DNA from: Clostridium magnum DSM 2767
Lineage (GTDB): Bacteria; Bacillota; Clostridia; Clostridiales; Clostridiaceae
NCBI RefSeq assembly: GCF_001623875.1
Contig: NZ_LWAE01000002.1
Span: 248,001-312,000 of the forward strand
Reading direction: 5' to 3'
Length of the DNA stretch: 64,000 nucleotides
Part shown: one piece after another, positions 15,942 through 24,512 of the stretch
Numbering within the stretch: position 1 is the stretch's first letter
Layout: each line of letters starts with the position of its first letter
Program-made: the position numbers and the translations under genes
Notes under the pieces: generated by a model
Told to the model about the DNA's origin: nothing
The model's database searches: none
Seen by the model: only the letters and a program-made list of their open reading frames with translations

Positions 15942-17935
15942 GAACTATCTTTTTTCTCGTTTTGATACAGAGTGTTTGCTTTAAGATGCTTTTTACTATA
16001 GTTATGAAATTTTTCTTTTTCTATATACATATTTTCATCAGCTGTTTTTATAATAGTATTTATAGAAATACCCTTAGAGGATATAGAATATCCAATACTC
16101 ATTGTTAACTTAATATCTTTTTCTCTTTTATTCCAAATGAAAATAATATTATTATTTATTCTTCTTATTATTGATTTAACATCCTTTTCACTGCAGGACA
16201 GGGCTAATATTATGAATTCATCACCGCCGTATCTAAAAACATAGTCATTTTTTCTAATAGATCTTTTCAATATCTGTGCAGTTGTTTTAATAAGTAAATC
16301 TCCATATAGATGGCCGAAGGTATCGTTTATGTATTTAAGATTATTAATATCAATCATAATAACTGCAAAGGAATTTAAATCTGGATTTAAGGATTCTATA
16401 ATTCTTTGTAAATATTGTCTGTTATATATTCCCGTCAGATTATCTTTAATAGCCTTTTCTTCTATCTGCATAAGAAACAAATATTTTTGAATGGCACTGT
16501 TAGTATAGTTTGAGATTACTTGCAGTAATTTTTTCTCTCTTTCTTCTACTTCTGTTTCTATATCTGTTTGTATAAATATAAGAGCTTTATTGTTATTTTC
16601 TAGATGTAATGCTGAGGTGATAAGATTTTTATCATCTATTTTTATTAACTCAATTGAAGAATCTTCTGTATAAAAGAATTCTTTTAGATTTTCATTTATA
16701 TACTCCTGTATATTTTCTGTAAATCCATCTATATTGTTAACATTGTAATAATCATCATCCATATATCTTTTAATAATTATACTTATATGGTCTACACTGA
16801 TTATTTTATTAAATACAACTGATGCTCTTATTAAAATTTCCTCTAAATCATATACTTCTGTCAGCAAACTGTTAGCCTGAACAAGTATATTTAAATTTTC
16901 AATACTTTTTTCCAGTAATCTGAGCATTTTTTCCTGTTCAGAAACATCTCTTGTAAGCATAAGCAATCCGTCATATTTATTGTCTTCATCATGAATGGCT
17001 ATATATTTATTTTCTAAGTATTTGTTGCTTCTTTTCATTATTCTTTCCCATCCATTTATCTCACCAAGTTTAACCTTTAAAAGTTTATCTTTAATTATGC
17101 TATTTCTATGTTTTCTATGAAAATCGGTAAAACTGCTTCCTAAAATATCTTCTATATTTTTATTTCTTATTGATGCAGCAAATTTATTACAAAATTGTAT
17201 TTTGTCATGCTTATCTATTAAAATTACACCTATATCTGGTAGTTTATCTAAAATGCTCTCCCAATTTGTATTTATGTTACTATCTATTTTTGTGTTTTGG
17301 ATATATGAAGGGTTTTGTGAATTGTAGTATTGATTATAATAATCATCTATTATTTCTAAGAAATTATTTAGTATAGAACCGTCAAATTGAGTATTGCTAT
17401 TTCTTATAAGCTCGTCCTTTCCTTCTTGAAGTGTTAATATGTTTCTATAATTACGAAATGATATCATAGCATCAAAACTATCGCAAATACTTATTATTCT
17501 AGCTTTTAGTGGTATGTCTTCTTCTTTTAATTTTGAACAGTACCCTTCCCCATCATATCTTTCATGGTGATATAATATTGAATCATGGACTTTGTCTAAA
17601 TACCTAGAACTGTTTAGAAGGTTTACGCCATTAATAGGGTGTCTCACAATTATACTTCGCTCTTTAGCATCTAGAGGTCCCGGTTTATATAAAATTTTTG
17701 AAGATATATTTAATTTACCTATGTCATGAAGTAATCCCCCTAAAGCAACGTTTATACATTCCTCATCTGAAAGATTCATTTTACGAGACAATAAATATGA
17801 ACTTAGACATACATTTAAACAATGGGTGTAAACACAATGATATTTGTGTTTTAGTGCTAATAATAATGTATTTGTTACTTCATCCTTTTCTATTAAAGCT
17901 TGAAAATAGTTAATCAGTTCAATTTTATTAAGCAT
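15929..17935 (-). CDS. HD-GYP / PAS / GGDEF cyclic-di-GMP signalling protein
   Basis: A 668-residue cytoplasmic protein. Residues about 30-170 are an HD-GYP domain with LLHDIGK, RHPINGVNLL, YHHERYDGEGY and ICDSFDAM; the GYP Pro is replaced by Cys. Residues about 230-345 look like a PAS domain. A GAF-like segment spans about 350-485. The C-terminal GGDEF domain (about 495-650) has an intact FRYGGDEF active site and an RKND inhibitory-site motif five residues before it. It may both make and degrade cyclic-di-GMP. A cobalamin riboswitch and terminator precede it on the same strand, so corrinoid supply should control its level. Confidence 0.92.
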   Translation of the reverse strand: MLNKIELINYFQALIEKDEVTNTLLLALKHKYHCVYTHCLNVCLSSYLLSRKMNLSDEECINVALGGLLHDIGKLNISSKILYKPGPLDAKERSIIVRHPINGVNLLNSSRYLDKVHDSILYHHERYDGEGYCSKLKEEDIPLKARIISICDSFDAMISFRNYRNILTLQEGKDELIRNSNTQFDGSILNNFLEIIDDYYNQYYNSQNPSYIQNTKIDSNINTNWESILDKLPDIGVILIDKHDKIQFCNKFAASIRNKNIEDILGSSFTDFHRKHRNSIIKDKLLKVKLGEINGWERIMKRSNKYLENKYIAIHDEDNKYDGLLMLTRDVSEQEKMLRLLEKSIENLNILVQANSLLTEVYDLEEILIRASVVFNKIISVDHISIIIKRYMDDDYYNVNNIDGFTENIQEYINENLKEFFYTEDSSIELIKIDDKNLITSALHLENNNKALIFIQTDIETEVEEREKKLLQVISNYTNSAIQKYLFLMQIEEKAIKDNLTGIYNRQYLQRIIESLNPDLNSFAVIMIDINNLKYINDTFGHLYGDLLIKTTAQILKRSIRKNDYVFRYGGDEFIILALSCSEKDVKSIIRRINNNIIFIWNKREKDIKLTMSIGYSISSKGISINTIIKTADENMYIEKEKFHNYSKKHLKANTLYQNEKKDSSFSK

Positions 17936-17970
17936 ACATATCCCATCCTTTTACAGTAAAAATCACATTA

Positions 17971-18003
17971 AAAAAAGACCTTCTGTTTCGAAGGTCTTTT
18001 TAA
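17971..18003 (-). terminator. Riboswitch 3 terminator
   Basis: AAAAAGACCTTC pairs with GAAGGTCTTTTT (17972-18003). Read on the minus strand it follows the aptamer and precedes the HD-GYP/GGDEF start by about 35 bases, with a U tract in that direction. Confidence 0.85.
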
Positions 18004-18064
18004 TCTGCACACCAAAATTAGATCATTAATGACTAATCAATAAAAAATTACTGTACATTTTTAC

Positions 18065-18255
18065 CTTTCTTTCCCTCCGAAAGACTTTGTTTAAACTAAC
18101 AAGGCAGGTCTCCTGGCTCAGATTCATCTTACTCCCTTCTCTTCCCAAAGCATTAGCTTCAGTGAGATATTAGGTTTCATCATCATTACAGTAGCGGGGG
18201 CTGCAGCGGATTTTAACCGCTTTCCCTTTTCATTTCTTTTTACAAAGAAACACCT
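18065..18255 (-). promoter_or_regulatory. Cobalamin riboswitch 3, minus strand
   Basis: On the minus strand: AGGTGTTTCTTTG at the start, AAAAGGGAAAGCGG, GCAGCCCCCGCTACTGTAAT, GGGAAGAGAAGGGAG and the B12 box AGCCAGGAGACCTGCC (18118-18103), then TCTTTCGGAGGG. All conserved AdoCbl-riboswitch elements are present. The only gene downstream before a terminator is the cyclic-di-GMP protein. Confidence 0.94.
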
Positions 18256-18260
18256 TATTA

Positions 18261-18289
18261 ATAATATTTAATTTTAGTTATCTAGACAA
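18261..18289 (-). promoter_or_regulatory. Possible promoter for riboswitch 3
   Basis: The minus strand has TTGTCT (18289-18284), a 17-bp spacer and TATTAT (18266-18261), just before the aptamer. Both boxes are imperfect. Confidence 0.45.
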
Positions 18290-18381
18290 TAATTTTTAGG
18301 TATTTACAAAATCATATATAATAATACTATATTTACCAATATAGTACAGCATATATAAAAAATTGTCAATAGCGTAATTTA

Positions 18382-18414
18382 GTTTCATTTTGATAAAAGT
18401 TGTCAATATAAAAC
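18382..18414 (+). promoter_or_regulatory. Activator-type site pair upstream of P1
   Basis: GTTTCATTTTGATA (18382-18395) and a weaker TGTCAATATAAAAC (18401-18414) match the TATCA-N3-TGAAA family. They lie about 65 bases before the first -24/-12 promoter. Confidence 0.45.
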
Positions 18415-18476
18415 TTTTAGGTGTAGCATTATAATAATTAAATGAAGAAACTTGGTAAAAATTAACATTTGTATCA

Positions 18477-18494
18477 TTGGCATGAAAAATGCTT
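18477..18494 (+). promoter_or_regulatory. Sigma-54 promoter P1
   Basis: TTGGCATGAAAAATGCTT has the required GG-N10-GC spacing (18479-18480, 18491-18492). A 39-codon frame follows at 18562. Confidence 0.65.
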
Positions 18495-18561
18495 TGTATA
18501 ATAAATTAATATATCTATACTTATAGTTGTGCAAAAGTAAGGAAAGGATGGTGTTATTCAA

Positions 18562-18681
18562 ATGAATAATAAAGATTTTTTTTATTGTATAACAGAAAAA
18601 TGTAACAAAATATCCTTAATGAAAAATTGTTTTGACAACTTAAGCTTCATATCAGAAGAGTTCGTTTTAGTATCAAAATGA
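18562..18681 (+). CDS. Candidate 39-residue small protein downstream of P1
   Basis: ATG at 18562 with AAGGAAAGGATGG upstream; stop TGA at 18679-18681. The product has three cysteines (residues 9, 14 and 23) and no family that I recognise. Its stop falls inside the next activator-type palindrome. It could be a true sigma-54-dependent small protein, the degraded start of a longer gene, or chance; there is no comparative support within the window. Confidence 0.3.
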   Translation: MNNKDFFYCITEKCNKISLMKNCFDNLSFISEEFVLVSK

Positions 18682-18713
18682 GTCGGTTTAAAAGGTTTTT
18701 ATCAATTTGAAAC
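18671..18713 (+). promoter_or_regulatory. Activator-type site pair upstream of P2
   Basis: TATCAAAATGA (18671-18681) and TATCAATTTGAAAC (18700-18713) lie about 60 bases before P2. They share the core TCA-N3-TGA with the other paired sites. Confidence 0.6.
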
Positions 18714-18774
18714 TTAACTAATTCTCGAAATGATAATATTTATAGAAATAATATGAAAATTAAGGCTTCCGATA

Positions 18775-18792
18775 TTGGCACGAAAGTTGCTA
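18775..18792 (+). promoter_or_regulatory. Sigma-54 promoter P2
   Basis: TTGGCACGAAAGTTGCTA is a full consensus -24/-12 element (GG at 18777-18778, GC at 18789-18790). The next feature downstream is a terminated short transcript, not a gene. Confidence 0.85.
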
Positions 18793-18801
18793 TATATAAT
18801 T

Positions 18802-18892
18802 ATAGTTTGAGATAAATTAAAAAAACCTAAACCCTAAAATAAAAATTACTTAAGAGCAGCCCTCCTGTACTTAAGTAATTTTTATTTATATA
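18802..18892 (+). ncRNA. Candidate sigma-54-dependent small RNA, copy A
   Basis: From the expected start about 12 bases after the P2 -12 element to the T run of a strong terminator is about 90 nt with no ORF. The terminal hairpin pairs 18841-18854 with 18870-18883 and has the loop AGCAGCCCTCCTGTA, which contains an anti-Shine-Dalgarno-like CCUCCU. The sequence TATAGTTTGA, the pre-stem CCTAAAATAAAAA and the hairpin are all repeated at 48157-48252, with a compensatory T-A to G-C change in the stem. Function and start point are inferred. Confidence 0.62.
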
Positions 18893-18942
18893 GTAATTGA
18901 ATTAGATGGAAGTTAGTTATGGTACAAATTTTGAATATAGCA

Positions 18943-18998
18943 GTTTCAAAATGATAAATATTATCGTTTTGAAACTAAAATGTGTATCGTTTTGGAAA
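18943..18998 (+). promoter_or_regulatory. Activator-type sites upstream of P3
   Basis: GTTTCAAAATGATA (18943-18956) and TTATCGTTTTGAAAC (18961-18975) form a near-perfect palindrome. A third half, TATCGTTTTGGAAA, is at 18985-18998. They are placed 40-95 bases before P3, as expected for an enhancer-binding protein whose gene is not in the window. Confidence 0.72.
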
Positions 18999-19037
18999 AA
19001 ATAATAAAAAAGTAATAGATTTACAAAGTTTGTAACG

Positions 19038-19055
19038 TTGGCATGAAAGTTGCTG
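19038..19055 (+). promoter_or_regulatory. Sigma-54 promoter P3 of importer operon A
   Basis: GTTGGCATGAAAGTTGCT, with GG at 19040-19041 and GC at 19052-19053. It lies about 55 bases upstream of the operon A binding-protein start. Confidence 0.8.
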
Positions 19056-19109
19056 TAAAATAAGTGAGAAATAAATACAAAATGACAAGATTATATTGGA
19101 GGGATTACT

Positions 19110-20480
19110 ATGAGAAAAATTGTAAGTGTTTTACTAAGTGTTTTGTTTGTAGTTTCAGTAATATTCACTGGATGCGGTAAACAAGAAACGGCGGCAACTA
19201 ACGCTGATGCAAAAAAAGGAGAAACTTTAGTTTATGGAGCTGAATCTGAAGATGAAAAACTAAATCCTATACTTACACCAGCTTATGCAAATGCATTAAT
19301 CTTTAGAGGACTTATGAGATTTGACGAAAATAATGCAACTAAACCAGATATAGCTGAATCCTATACAGTATCAGATGATAAACTTACATATGACTTTAAA
19401 CTTAGAAAAGGTGTTAAGTTCCATGATGATAAAGAACTTAAAGCTGAGGACGTAGTATTTACTATTAAAAGCATATTAGATGAAAAAGTAAATTCAGAAA
19501 TTAAGCCTGAATTTGAACAAGTTAAAGATGTACAAGCTATTAATGATTATGAAGTTAAAGTAGCTTTAAAGAAACCTTTTCCACCACTTTTGGATAAACT
19601 TACTATAGGAATAGTTCCAAAGCATTGCTTTAATAGAAAGGATATAAATACTGCTGAGTTTAATCAAAAACCAATTGGTGCAGGTCCATTTAAATTTGTT
19701 AAATGGGATAAAGGAAACAATATAACTTTAAACAAGTTCAAAGACTTTTATGGAAAAACAGGAAATATAGATACTTTTGTATTTAAATTCATACCTGATT
19801 ACAATGTTAGAGCAATGCAGCTTCAAATAGGGGAAATTGACTTAGCATTACTTGAGCCAAGTCAGGTAGCAAAACTAGACAAGTCAGATAAAGTAAAGGT
19901 TAATAAAATACCTACAGCAGACTACAGAGGAATAATGTTTAACTTTAAAACAAAGGCAATTTTTAAGGATGTAAATGTTAGAAAAGCTCTTAGCTATACT
20001 ACTGATAAAAAGGGAATAGTTGATGGTATATTACTTGGATATGGTGAGGTAGCGTATTCTCCAATCCAATTAAATAAGTATAATAATCCAGATGTAGAAA
20101 AATATGAATATAACCTCGACAAAGCAAATGCTCTTTTAGATGCAGCAGGATGGAAAAAAGGTGCTGACGGTATAAGAGAAAAAGATGGTCAGAAATTATC
20201 TTTTTCATTATTTGCAAGAAATAATGATGAAGTTAGAGTTAAAATTGCAGAATATGTATCAGCTCAAGGTAAAAAGGTTGGCTTTGACATAAAAGTAGAT
20301 GCAAGGGATCCTAAGGCTATGAAAATAAAAGATACAGAAGCTTTTGTGGTTGGATGGGGAAGTCCATTTGATGCAGATGATAACACTTACAGCATATTCC
20401 ATTCAAGTCAAATAAATTCTGGAAGTGGTTATAATTTTGGTTCCTATATAGATCCTAAGATTGATGAAGCACTTGTATAG
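19110..20480 (+). CDS. Peptide/nickel-type ABC substrate-binding lipoprotein, operon A (C-terminus lost)
   Basis: A 456-residue family-5 solute-binding protein. The signal sequence ends in a lipobox (VIFTGC, lipidated Cys at about residue 22). [20 protein letters not shown] opens the binding domain and [11 protein letters not shown] is the family signature. Binding proteins of this family carry peptides, nickel or metal-metallophore complexes. Full-length relatives here are about 520 residues. A 29-bp tandem duplication at 20447-20504 shifts the frame, so this product ends at LV and misses about 70 C-terminal residues. It is probably non-functional unless the duplication is lost. Transcribed from P3. 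Confidence 0.85.
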   Translation: MRKIVSVLLSVLFVVSVIFTGCGKQETAATNADAKKGETLVYGAESEDEKLNPILTPAYANALIFRGLMRFDENNATKPDIAESYTVSDDKLTYDFKLRKGVKFHDDKELKAEDVVFTIKSILDEKVNSEIKPEFEQVKDVQAINDYEVKVALKKPFPPLLDKLTIGIVPKHCFNRKDINTAEFNQKPIGAGPFKFVKWDKGNNITLNKFKDFYGKTGNIDTFVFKFIPDYNVRAMQLQIGEIDLALLEPSQVAKLDKSDKVKVNKIPTADYRGIMFNFKTKAIFKDVNVRKALSYTTDKKGIVDGILLGYGEVAYSPIQLNKYNNPDVEKYEYNLDKANALLDAAGWKKGADGIREKDGQKLSFSLFARNNDEVRVKIAEYVSAQGKKVGFDIKVDARDPKAMKIKDTEAFVVGWGSPFDADDNTYSIFHSSQINSGSGYNFGSYIDPKIDEALV

Positions 20481-20504
20481 ATCCTAAGATTGATGAAGCA
20501 CTTG
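20447..20504 (+). repeat. Perfect 29-bp tandem duplication inside the binding-protein gene
   Basis: Bases 20447-20475 are repeated exactly at 20476-20504. As 29 is not a multiple of three, the reading frame breaks. Removing one unit restores a frame through to 20719 that ends next to the permease start. Confidence 0.95.
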
Positions 20505-20719
20505 AAAAAGCAAGAACAACTTCTGATGAAAATGAAAGAAAGAAGTATTATGCAGAATTTCAAAAGGAGTTAGCAGAAAATCCTGCGTTCAGTATGGATG
20601 TTTATTTAACAGCTCTCTATGGAGTAAATAAGAGAGTTTCTGGTTATAACGATAAGAGAGTCTTAGGACATCACGGGGAAGGTTTCATATGGAATGCTGA
20701 GGAGTGGAATATACAATGA
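20481..20719 (+). pseudogene. Displaced C-terminal end of the operon A binding protein
   Basis: In the restored frame this region encodes [18 protein letters not shown] and ends [14 protein letters not shown] before TGA at 20717-20719. It overlaps the permease start as ATGA. The same ending occurs in the pseudogene at 22709-23354. Confidence 0.85.
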
Positions 20720-21681
20720 TTTCAAGATTTATAGCAAAAAGAATCTTTCAGGGAATTGTGGTTATATTCTCTTTAAGTATATTAAGCTTTGCTATTATAA
20801 ATGCTGCACCGGGCGATCCGGCCACAGCTTTATATGGACCTCTAGCAGATAGACTTACCACAGAAGAAAGGGCAAGAATCAATAGAAATTATGGTGTTGA
20901 CAGACCAGTAACTGAAAGATATATAAAGTGGACAAATAATATGATAAAAGGAGATTTGGAAGTCTCTTATTTAGAAGGAAGAAAGATTACAGACATATTA
21001 AAAGAGAGAATACCTAATACTTTAATGCTGTTTTTAAATTCAATTACACTAATACTAATATTCTCACTAATATTAGGTTTAAAAGCAGGTTTTAATGAAG
21101 GTTCCCTGTGGGATAAATTTATAAGTGGAATAAGTGTAATATTTTATTCCATTCCTTCCTTTTGGCTGGCTCTTTTATTTATAATAATTTTCTCAGTTCA
21201 ATTTGGTTTTCTACCTTCCTCAGGAAATAAAAGCATAAGTGGAGAAGGAGGAATAGTCGATACTGCAAGACATCTTATAATGCCTGTTTCTGTAATGGTT
21301 ATTGCCCATGTAGGTGCTTATGCAAGATTTATTCAAGAAAAGGTTAAGGAAGAGAGCAATAGTCATTATGTAACTGCAGCAAGATCAAATGGAATGGAAG
21401 AGAAAAAGCTTATGAAGGGAATTATAAAAAATGCATTGGTACCCTTTATAAATTATCTTGGAATAACCATACCTGGTTTCTTTGGAGGTTCTGTTATGAT
21501 TGAAACGGTTTTCTCATGGCCAGGCTTAGGTATGATAAGTGTTAAAGCAGCAAACTCCAAAGATTATCCATTATTGATGGGAACTATTTTTATAACAGGA
21601 GTTATGGTAGTTTTAAGCATAATTATAACGGATATATTAGAGCTTTCGATAAATCCTTCTTTAAGAAAGCAGGTGACATAA
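20716..21681 (+). CDS. Peptide/nickel-type ABC permease (DppB/NikB family), operon A
   Basis: A 321-residue inner-membrane protein with six predicted helices and the BPD_transp_1 fold. The N-terminus has [20 protein letters not shown], typical of DppB/OppB/NikB. The cytoplasmic coupling loop has [16 protein letters not shown], the EAA-type motif that contacts the ATPases. The ATG at 20716 overlaps the original binding-protein stop (ATGA), so the frameshift upstream may also reduce translation here. It forms the translocation pore with the next gene. Confidence 0.92.
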   Translation: MISRFIAKRIFQGIVVIFSLSILSFAIINAAPGDPATALYGPLADRLTTEERARINRNYGVDRPVTERYIKWTNNMIKGDLEVSYLEGRKITDILKERIPNTLMLFLNSITLILIFSLILGLKAGFNEGSLWDKFISGISVIFYSIPSFWLALLFIIIFSVQFGFLPSSGNKSISGEGGIVDTARHLIMPVSVMVIAHVGAYARFIQEKVKEESNSHYVTAARSNGMEEKKLMKGIIKNALVPFINYLGITIPGFFGGSVMIETVFSWPGLGMISVKAANSKDYPLLMGTIFITGVMVVLSIIITDILELSINPSLRKQVT

Positions 21682-22496
21682 TGAAAAAAAATTTTCATAC
21701 TGTATGGATAGTATTGCTTTCAATTATAGTTTTTGGATCGTTTTTTGCCCCTTTTATAGCTCAGCATAGTCCTTATGAAGTAGAGTTATCAAAGGTACTT
21801 CAAAAACCGAACGGTACTTATATCATGGGTACCGATGCAATGGGAAGGGATATATTTGCAAGAATAATATATGGAGGAAGGGTTTCCTTAAGTGTTGGAT
21901 TTTTTTCTGTTATCATATCAACAGTTATAGGAATCATCTATGGTGGAATAAGTGGTTATTTTGGAGGAAAGCTGGACAATTATATGATGAGGCTTTTAGA
22001 TACATTTCTCGCTATACCTACATTAATAATAATGCTTGCGCTTCAAGCTATTATAAGAGGCGGACTTGTAAGCATTATATTAGTAATTGGCTGTACTTCA
22101 TGGCTTGCCACTGCAAGAATAGTGCGATCTCAGTTTTCAGAGCTTAGAGATAAAAATTTTGTTAAGGCTGCTATTGTTATAGGAACACCTACCTGGAAAA
22201 TATTAATCAACCATATTCTTAAAAATAGTATGCCGGCTATTGTAGTAATAGCTACCTTAAACTGTGCTCAATCTATATTTATGGAAGTATCTATGAGTTT
22301 TCTTGGAATAGGGGTTCCTCAAGGTACTCCTTCTTGGGGTAACATGCTTACTAATGCACAAAGTGATATCTTATCAGGAGCTTGGTGGGTAGCTGTATTC
22401 CCTGGGGTTACTATAGTAATTGCCATGCTTTGTATTAACTTTATTGGTGAGTACCTAAAGAAAAAGGTTACTTATGTACAGATATCTAACGTCTAA
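21681..22496 (+). CDS. Peptide/nickel-type ABC permease (DppC/NikC family), operon A
   Basis: A 271-residue membrane protein with an N-terminal anchor helix, the LGTDAMGRDIF-like segment (here MGTDAMGRDIFARIIYGGRV) diagnostic of DppC/NikC, and five further helices. The EAA-type loop is FVKAAIVIGTPTWKILINH. The start shares a base with the previous stop (TAATG). The stop lies inside the end of a MITE-like element that separates this half of the operon from the rest. Confidence 0.92.
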   Translation: MKKNFHTVWIVLLSIIVFGSFFAPFIAQHSPYEVELSKVLQKPNGTYIMGTDAMGRDIFARIIYGGRVSLSVGFFSVIISTVIGIIYGGISGYFGGKLDNYMMRLLDTFLAIPTLIIMLALQAIIRGGLVSIILVIGCTSWLATARIVRSQFSELRDKNFVKAAIVIGTPTWKILINHILKNSMPAIVVIATLNCAQSIFMEVSMSFLGIGVPQGTPSWGNMLTNAQSDILSGAWWVAVFPGVTIVIAMLCINFIGEYLKKKVTYVQISNV

Positions 22497-22648
22497 ACTT
22501 AACTTAGATCCGGTATTACTAAGGACATCTCTTCCGCACTGTTAACAATTTAAAGTTATCTCTAAGGCGTTTCGCTAAGAGCTAACTTTAAATTGTTAAA
22601 TGTGCTATCAGAGATATCCTTAGTGATACCTAACATAAGTTAATGTTT
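22495..22648. repeat. MITE-like long inverted repeat, copy 1
   Basis: The ends are imperfect inverted repeats of about 38 bp: AAACTTAACTTAGATCCGGT at the left, and a matching right end through CATAAGTTAATGTTT. The interior is also palindromic (TTAACAATTTAAAGTT with AACTTTAAATTGTTAA). It has no ORF. It is inserted right after the permease stop and interrupts operon A. Confidence 0.7.
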
Positions 22649-22708
22649 CGAAACTGGATGTCTATATAGATGAAAATCAAAAATACCATAATTTTAAGGG
22701 GGATATAC

Positions 22709-23354
22709 ATGAACAAGAAAAAAATAACAAGTGTTATACTGAGCTTCTTACTAGTTATTTCAGCAGTATTTACAGGATGCGGAAGTAAATCAGAGGCTAC
22801 TGCTACTAAACAAGCTTCAAGTAATGGAAAAATCTTAGTATATGGAGCTGAATTTGAATATGAAAAAATTAGCCTTTACATTAACTGCTCCAAAAACAGA
22901 TGAGGTTAGAGTTAAAATGGCAGAATATTTTGCTTCGCAGTTTAAAAAGATAGGTGCAGAAGTAAAAGTTGAAGCTCTTGATTGGAGTGTAATAAAGATA
23001 GATCAATGTGATGCTTTTGTTCTTGGATGGTGAAGTCCATTTGATGCAGATGAACATACCTTTAGATTATTTCACTCAAGTGGAATTAATGGTGGAGAGA
23101 ACTATGAAGCATACTCAAATCCAAAGGTAGATGAATTACTAGACAAAGCGAGAACTACTACAGATGAAAATGAAAGAAAGAAATTATATGCAGAATTCCA
23201 AAAAGAACTATCAGAAGACCCTGCTTTTAATTTTGCAGTTTATTTAAAAGCATTATTCGGTGTAAACAAGAGAGTTTTAGGTGTTAAAGAGAAGGTGCTT
23301 GGGCACCATGGCGCTGGTTTCTTATGGAATGCAGAACAGTGGAATGTAAACTAA
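22709..23354 (+). pseudogene. Second binding-protein gene of operon A, degenerate
   Basis: The start is intact: signal peptide, lipobox VFTGC, then [12 protein letters not shown]. The sequence then jumps to a C-terminal part ([20 protein letters not shown]) in another frame, so roughly 300 codons are missing. A TGA at 23031-23033 replaces the Gly of the GW-GSPFDAD motif. The remaining end, [11 protein letters not shown]...[14 protein letters not shown], matches the operon A binding protein. It is a decayed duplicate, not a functional gene. Confidence 0.9.
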
Positions 23355-23377
23355 AATTTTGAAAGTTGAGGGGTATT

Positions 23378-24136
23378 ATGGATGAGATTAAAAGAGAAAT
23401 AGCATTAAAGTGGAACTCCTGGTCAAAGGATTATGATGAACAATATTCTCATGGATTAAAAAGTGAAGCGGAAAAAAAGCAGTGGGAGATATTTTTACAA
23501 GAAATCCTGGGAAAAGAACCTAAACAAATATTAGATATAGGTACTGGAACAGGATTTTTGGCACTGCTTTTAGCAGAATTAGGGCATAATTGCACTGGAG
23601 TTGATATATCTGAAGGAATGATGAAGGTTGCTAGAAAAAAGGCGCAAAAGGCTGGGCTAAAAGTAAGTTTTCGTATGGGAGATGCAGAAAATCTTCCTAG
23701 TAAAGAAAACACCTTTGATATAGTGATAAATAGGCATTTGCTTTGGACTATCCCTAATCCAGAAAAAGACTTAAGTGAATGGATAAAAGTGTTAAAACCG
23801 GGTGGCAAGCTTGTAATTATAGACGGGGACTGGTTCTACAAAAACATTAATTATGATGTTCAAAGATTCTTTGGTAAGCTATTAACAGCTGTAACTGAAT
23901 TTAAAAATCCATGGAATAAAAAGGGTGATTATGGCAATAATATTAAAGAAAATTTACCTATGATTAAGGATAAAAATGCTAGAAATATACAACAGTTAGT
24001 AAGAAATGCAGGTTTAAGTGATGTAAAGGTTATTCCTATGGAAGAAGTGGACAGGGTGGAAAAAGGAGTCATGCCTTTAAAAAATAGACTGATGAATCCA
24101 TATAAGAGAATTTGTATAACAGGTATAAAAAAATGA
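23378..24136 (+). CDS. Class I SAM-dependent methyltransferase, operon A
   Basis: A 252-residue soluble Rossmann-type methyltransferase. SAM motif I is LDIGTGTGFLALLLAELG, the motif II acidic residue lies in TGVDIS, and NRHLLWTIPNPEKDLSEW follows. KPGGKLVIIDGDWFY is shared in pattern with the methyltransferases at 38430 (FDANWY) and 48472 (FDANWY), which identifies one paralogous family. The ATG at 23378 follows GAGGGG. Its place between transporter subunits suggests that it modifies the imported ligand or makes a metallophore. The substrate is unknown. Confidence 0.85.
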   Translation: MDEIKREIALKWNSWSKDYDEQYSHGLKSEAEKKQWEIFLQEILGKEPKQILDIGTGTGFLALLLAELGHNCTGVDISEGMMKVARKKAQKAGLKVSFRMGDAENLPSKENTFDIVINRHLLWTIPNPEKDLSEWIKVLKPGGKLVIIDGDWFYKNINYDVQRFFGKLLTAVTEFKNPWNKKGDYGNNIKENLPMIKDKNARNIQQLVRNAGLSDVKVIPMEEVDRVEKGVMPLKNRLMNPYKRICITGIKK

Positions 24137-24140
24137 AGTA

Positions 24141-24472
24141 AAACTTGACTTAGTTCCGGTATTAAGTTGTTTTATCTATATAGGATTTCAAGGTGGAACT
24201 TTAACTTATACACAAAGATAAGTTATTAGTAATTGAGAATTACGGTTAAGTTAAGAATTAAGAGTGAAGAGTTAAGAGTGAAGGATAATTTTTCTCCACT
24301 TTGTTTCGGAAAATTTTTAATTTAAGGTTTATTGAAGCAAAGCTCCAATGGTGTTATATTTTAGATTTTCTGTAGCTTTAGCAAAAGAAAATCATCCATA
24401 ACTCTTAATTCTCAACTCTTAACTAAACTTTATCAATTAGGAATAAAATATTCCTGCGTATAAGTTAAGTTT
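24141..24472. repeat. MITE-like element, copy 2, with nested AT-rich inverted repeat
   Basis: The outer ends AAACTTGACTTAGTTCCGGT and TATAAGTTAAGTTT match the ends of the element at 22495. Inside are GTTAAGAATTAAGAGTGAAG and its inverted partner CTTAATTCTCAACTCTTAAC. No coding capacity is visible. It separates the methyltransferase from the ATPase genes. Confidence 0.6.
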
Positions 24473-24512
24473 CGATCGTGGAACCCTGTATATAATTTAT
24501 TATGGGGTGAGA

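Noticed and set aside
23031..23033. In-frame TGA as a possible selenocysteine codon
   Set aside because: The paralogue has Gly at this position (GWGSPFDAD), and the gene is otherwise broken by a deletion and a frame change.
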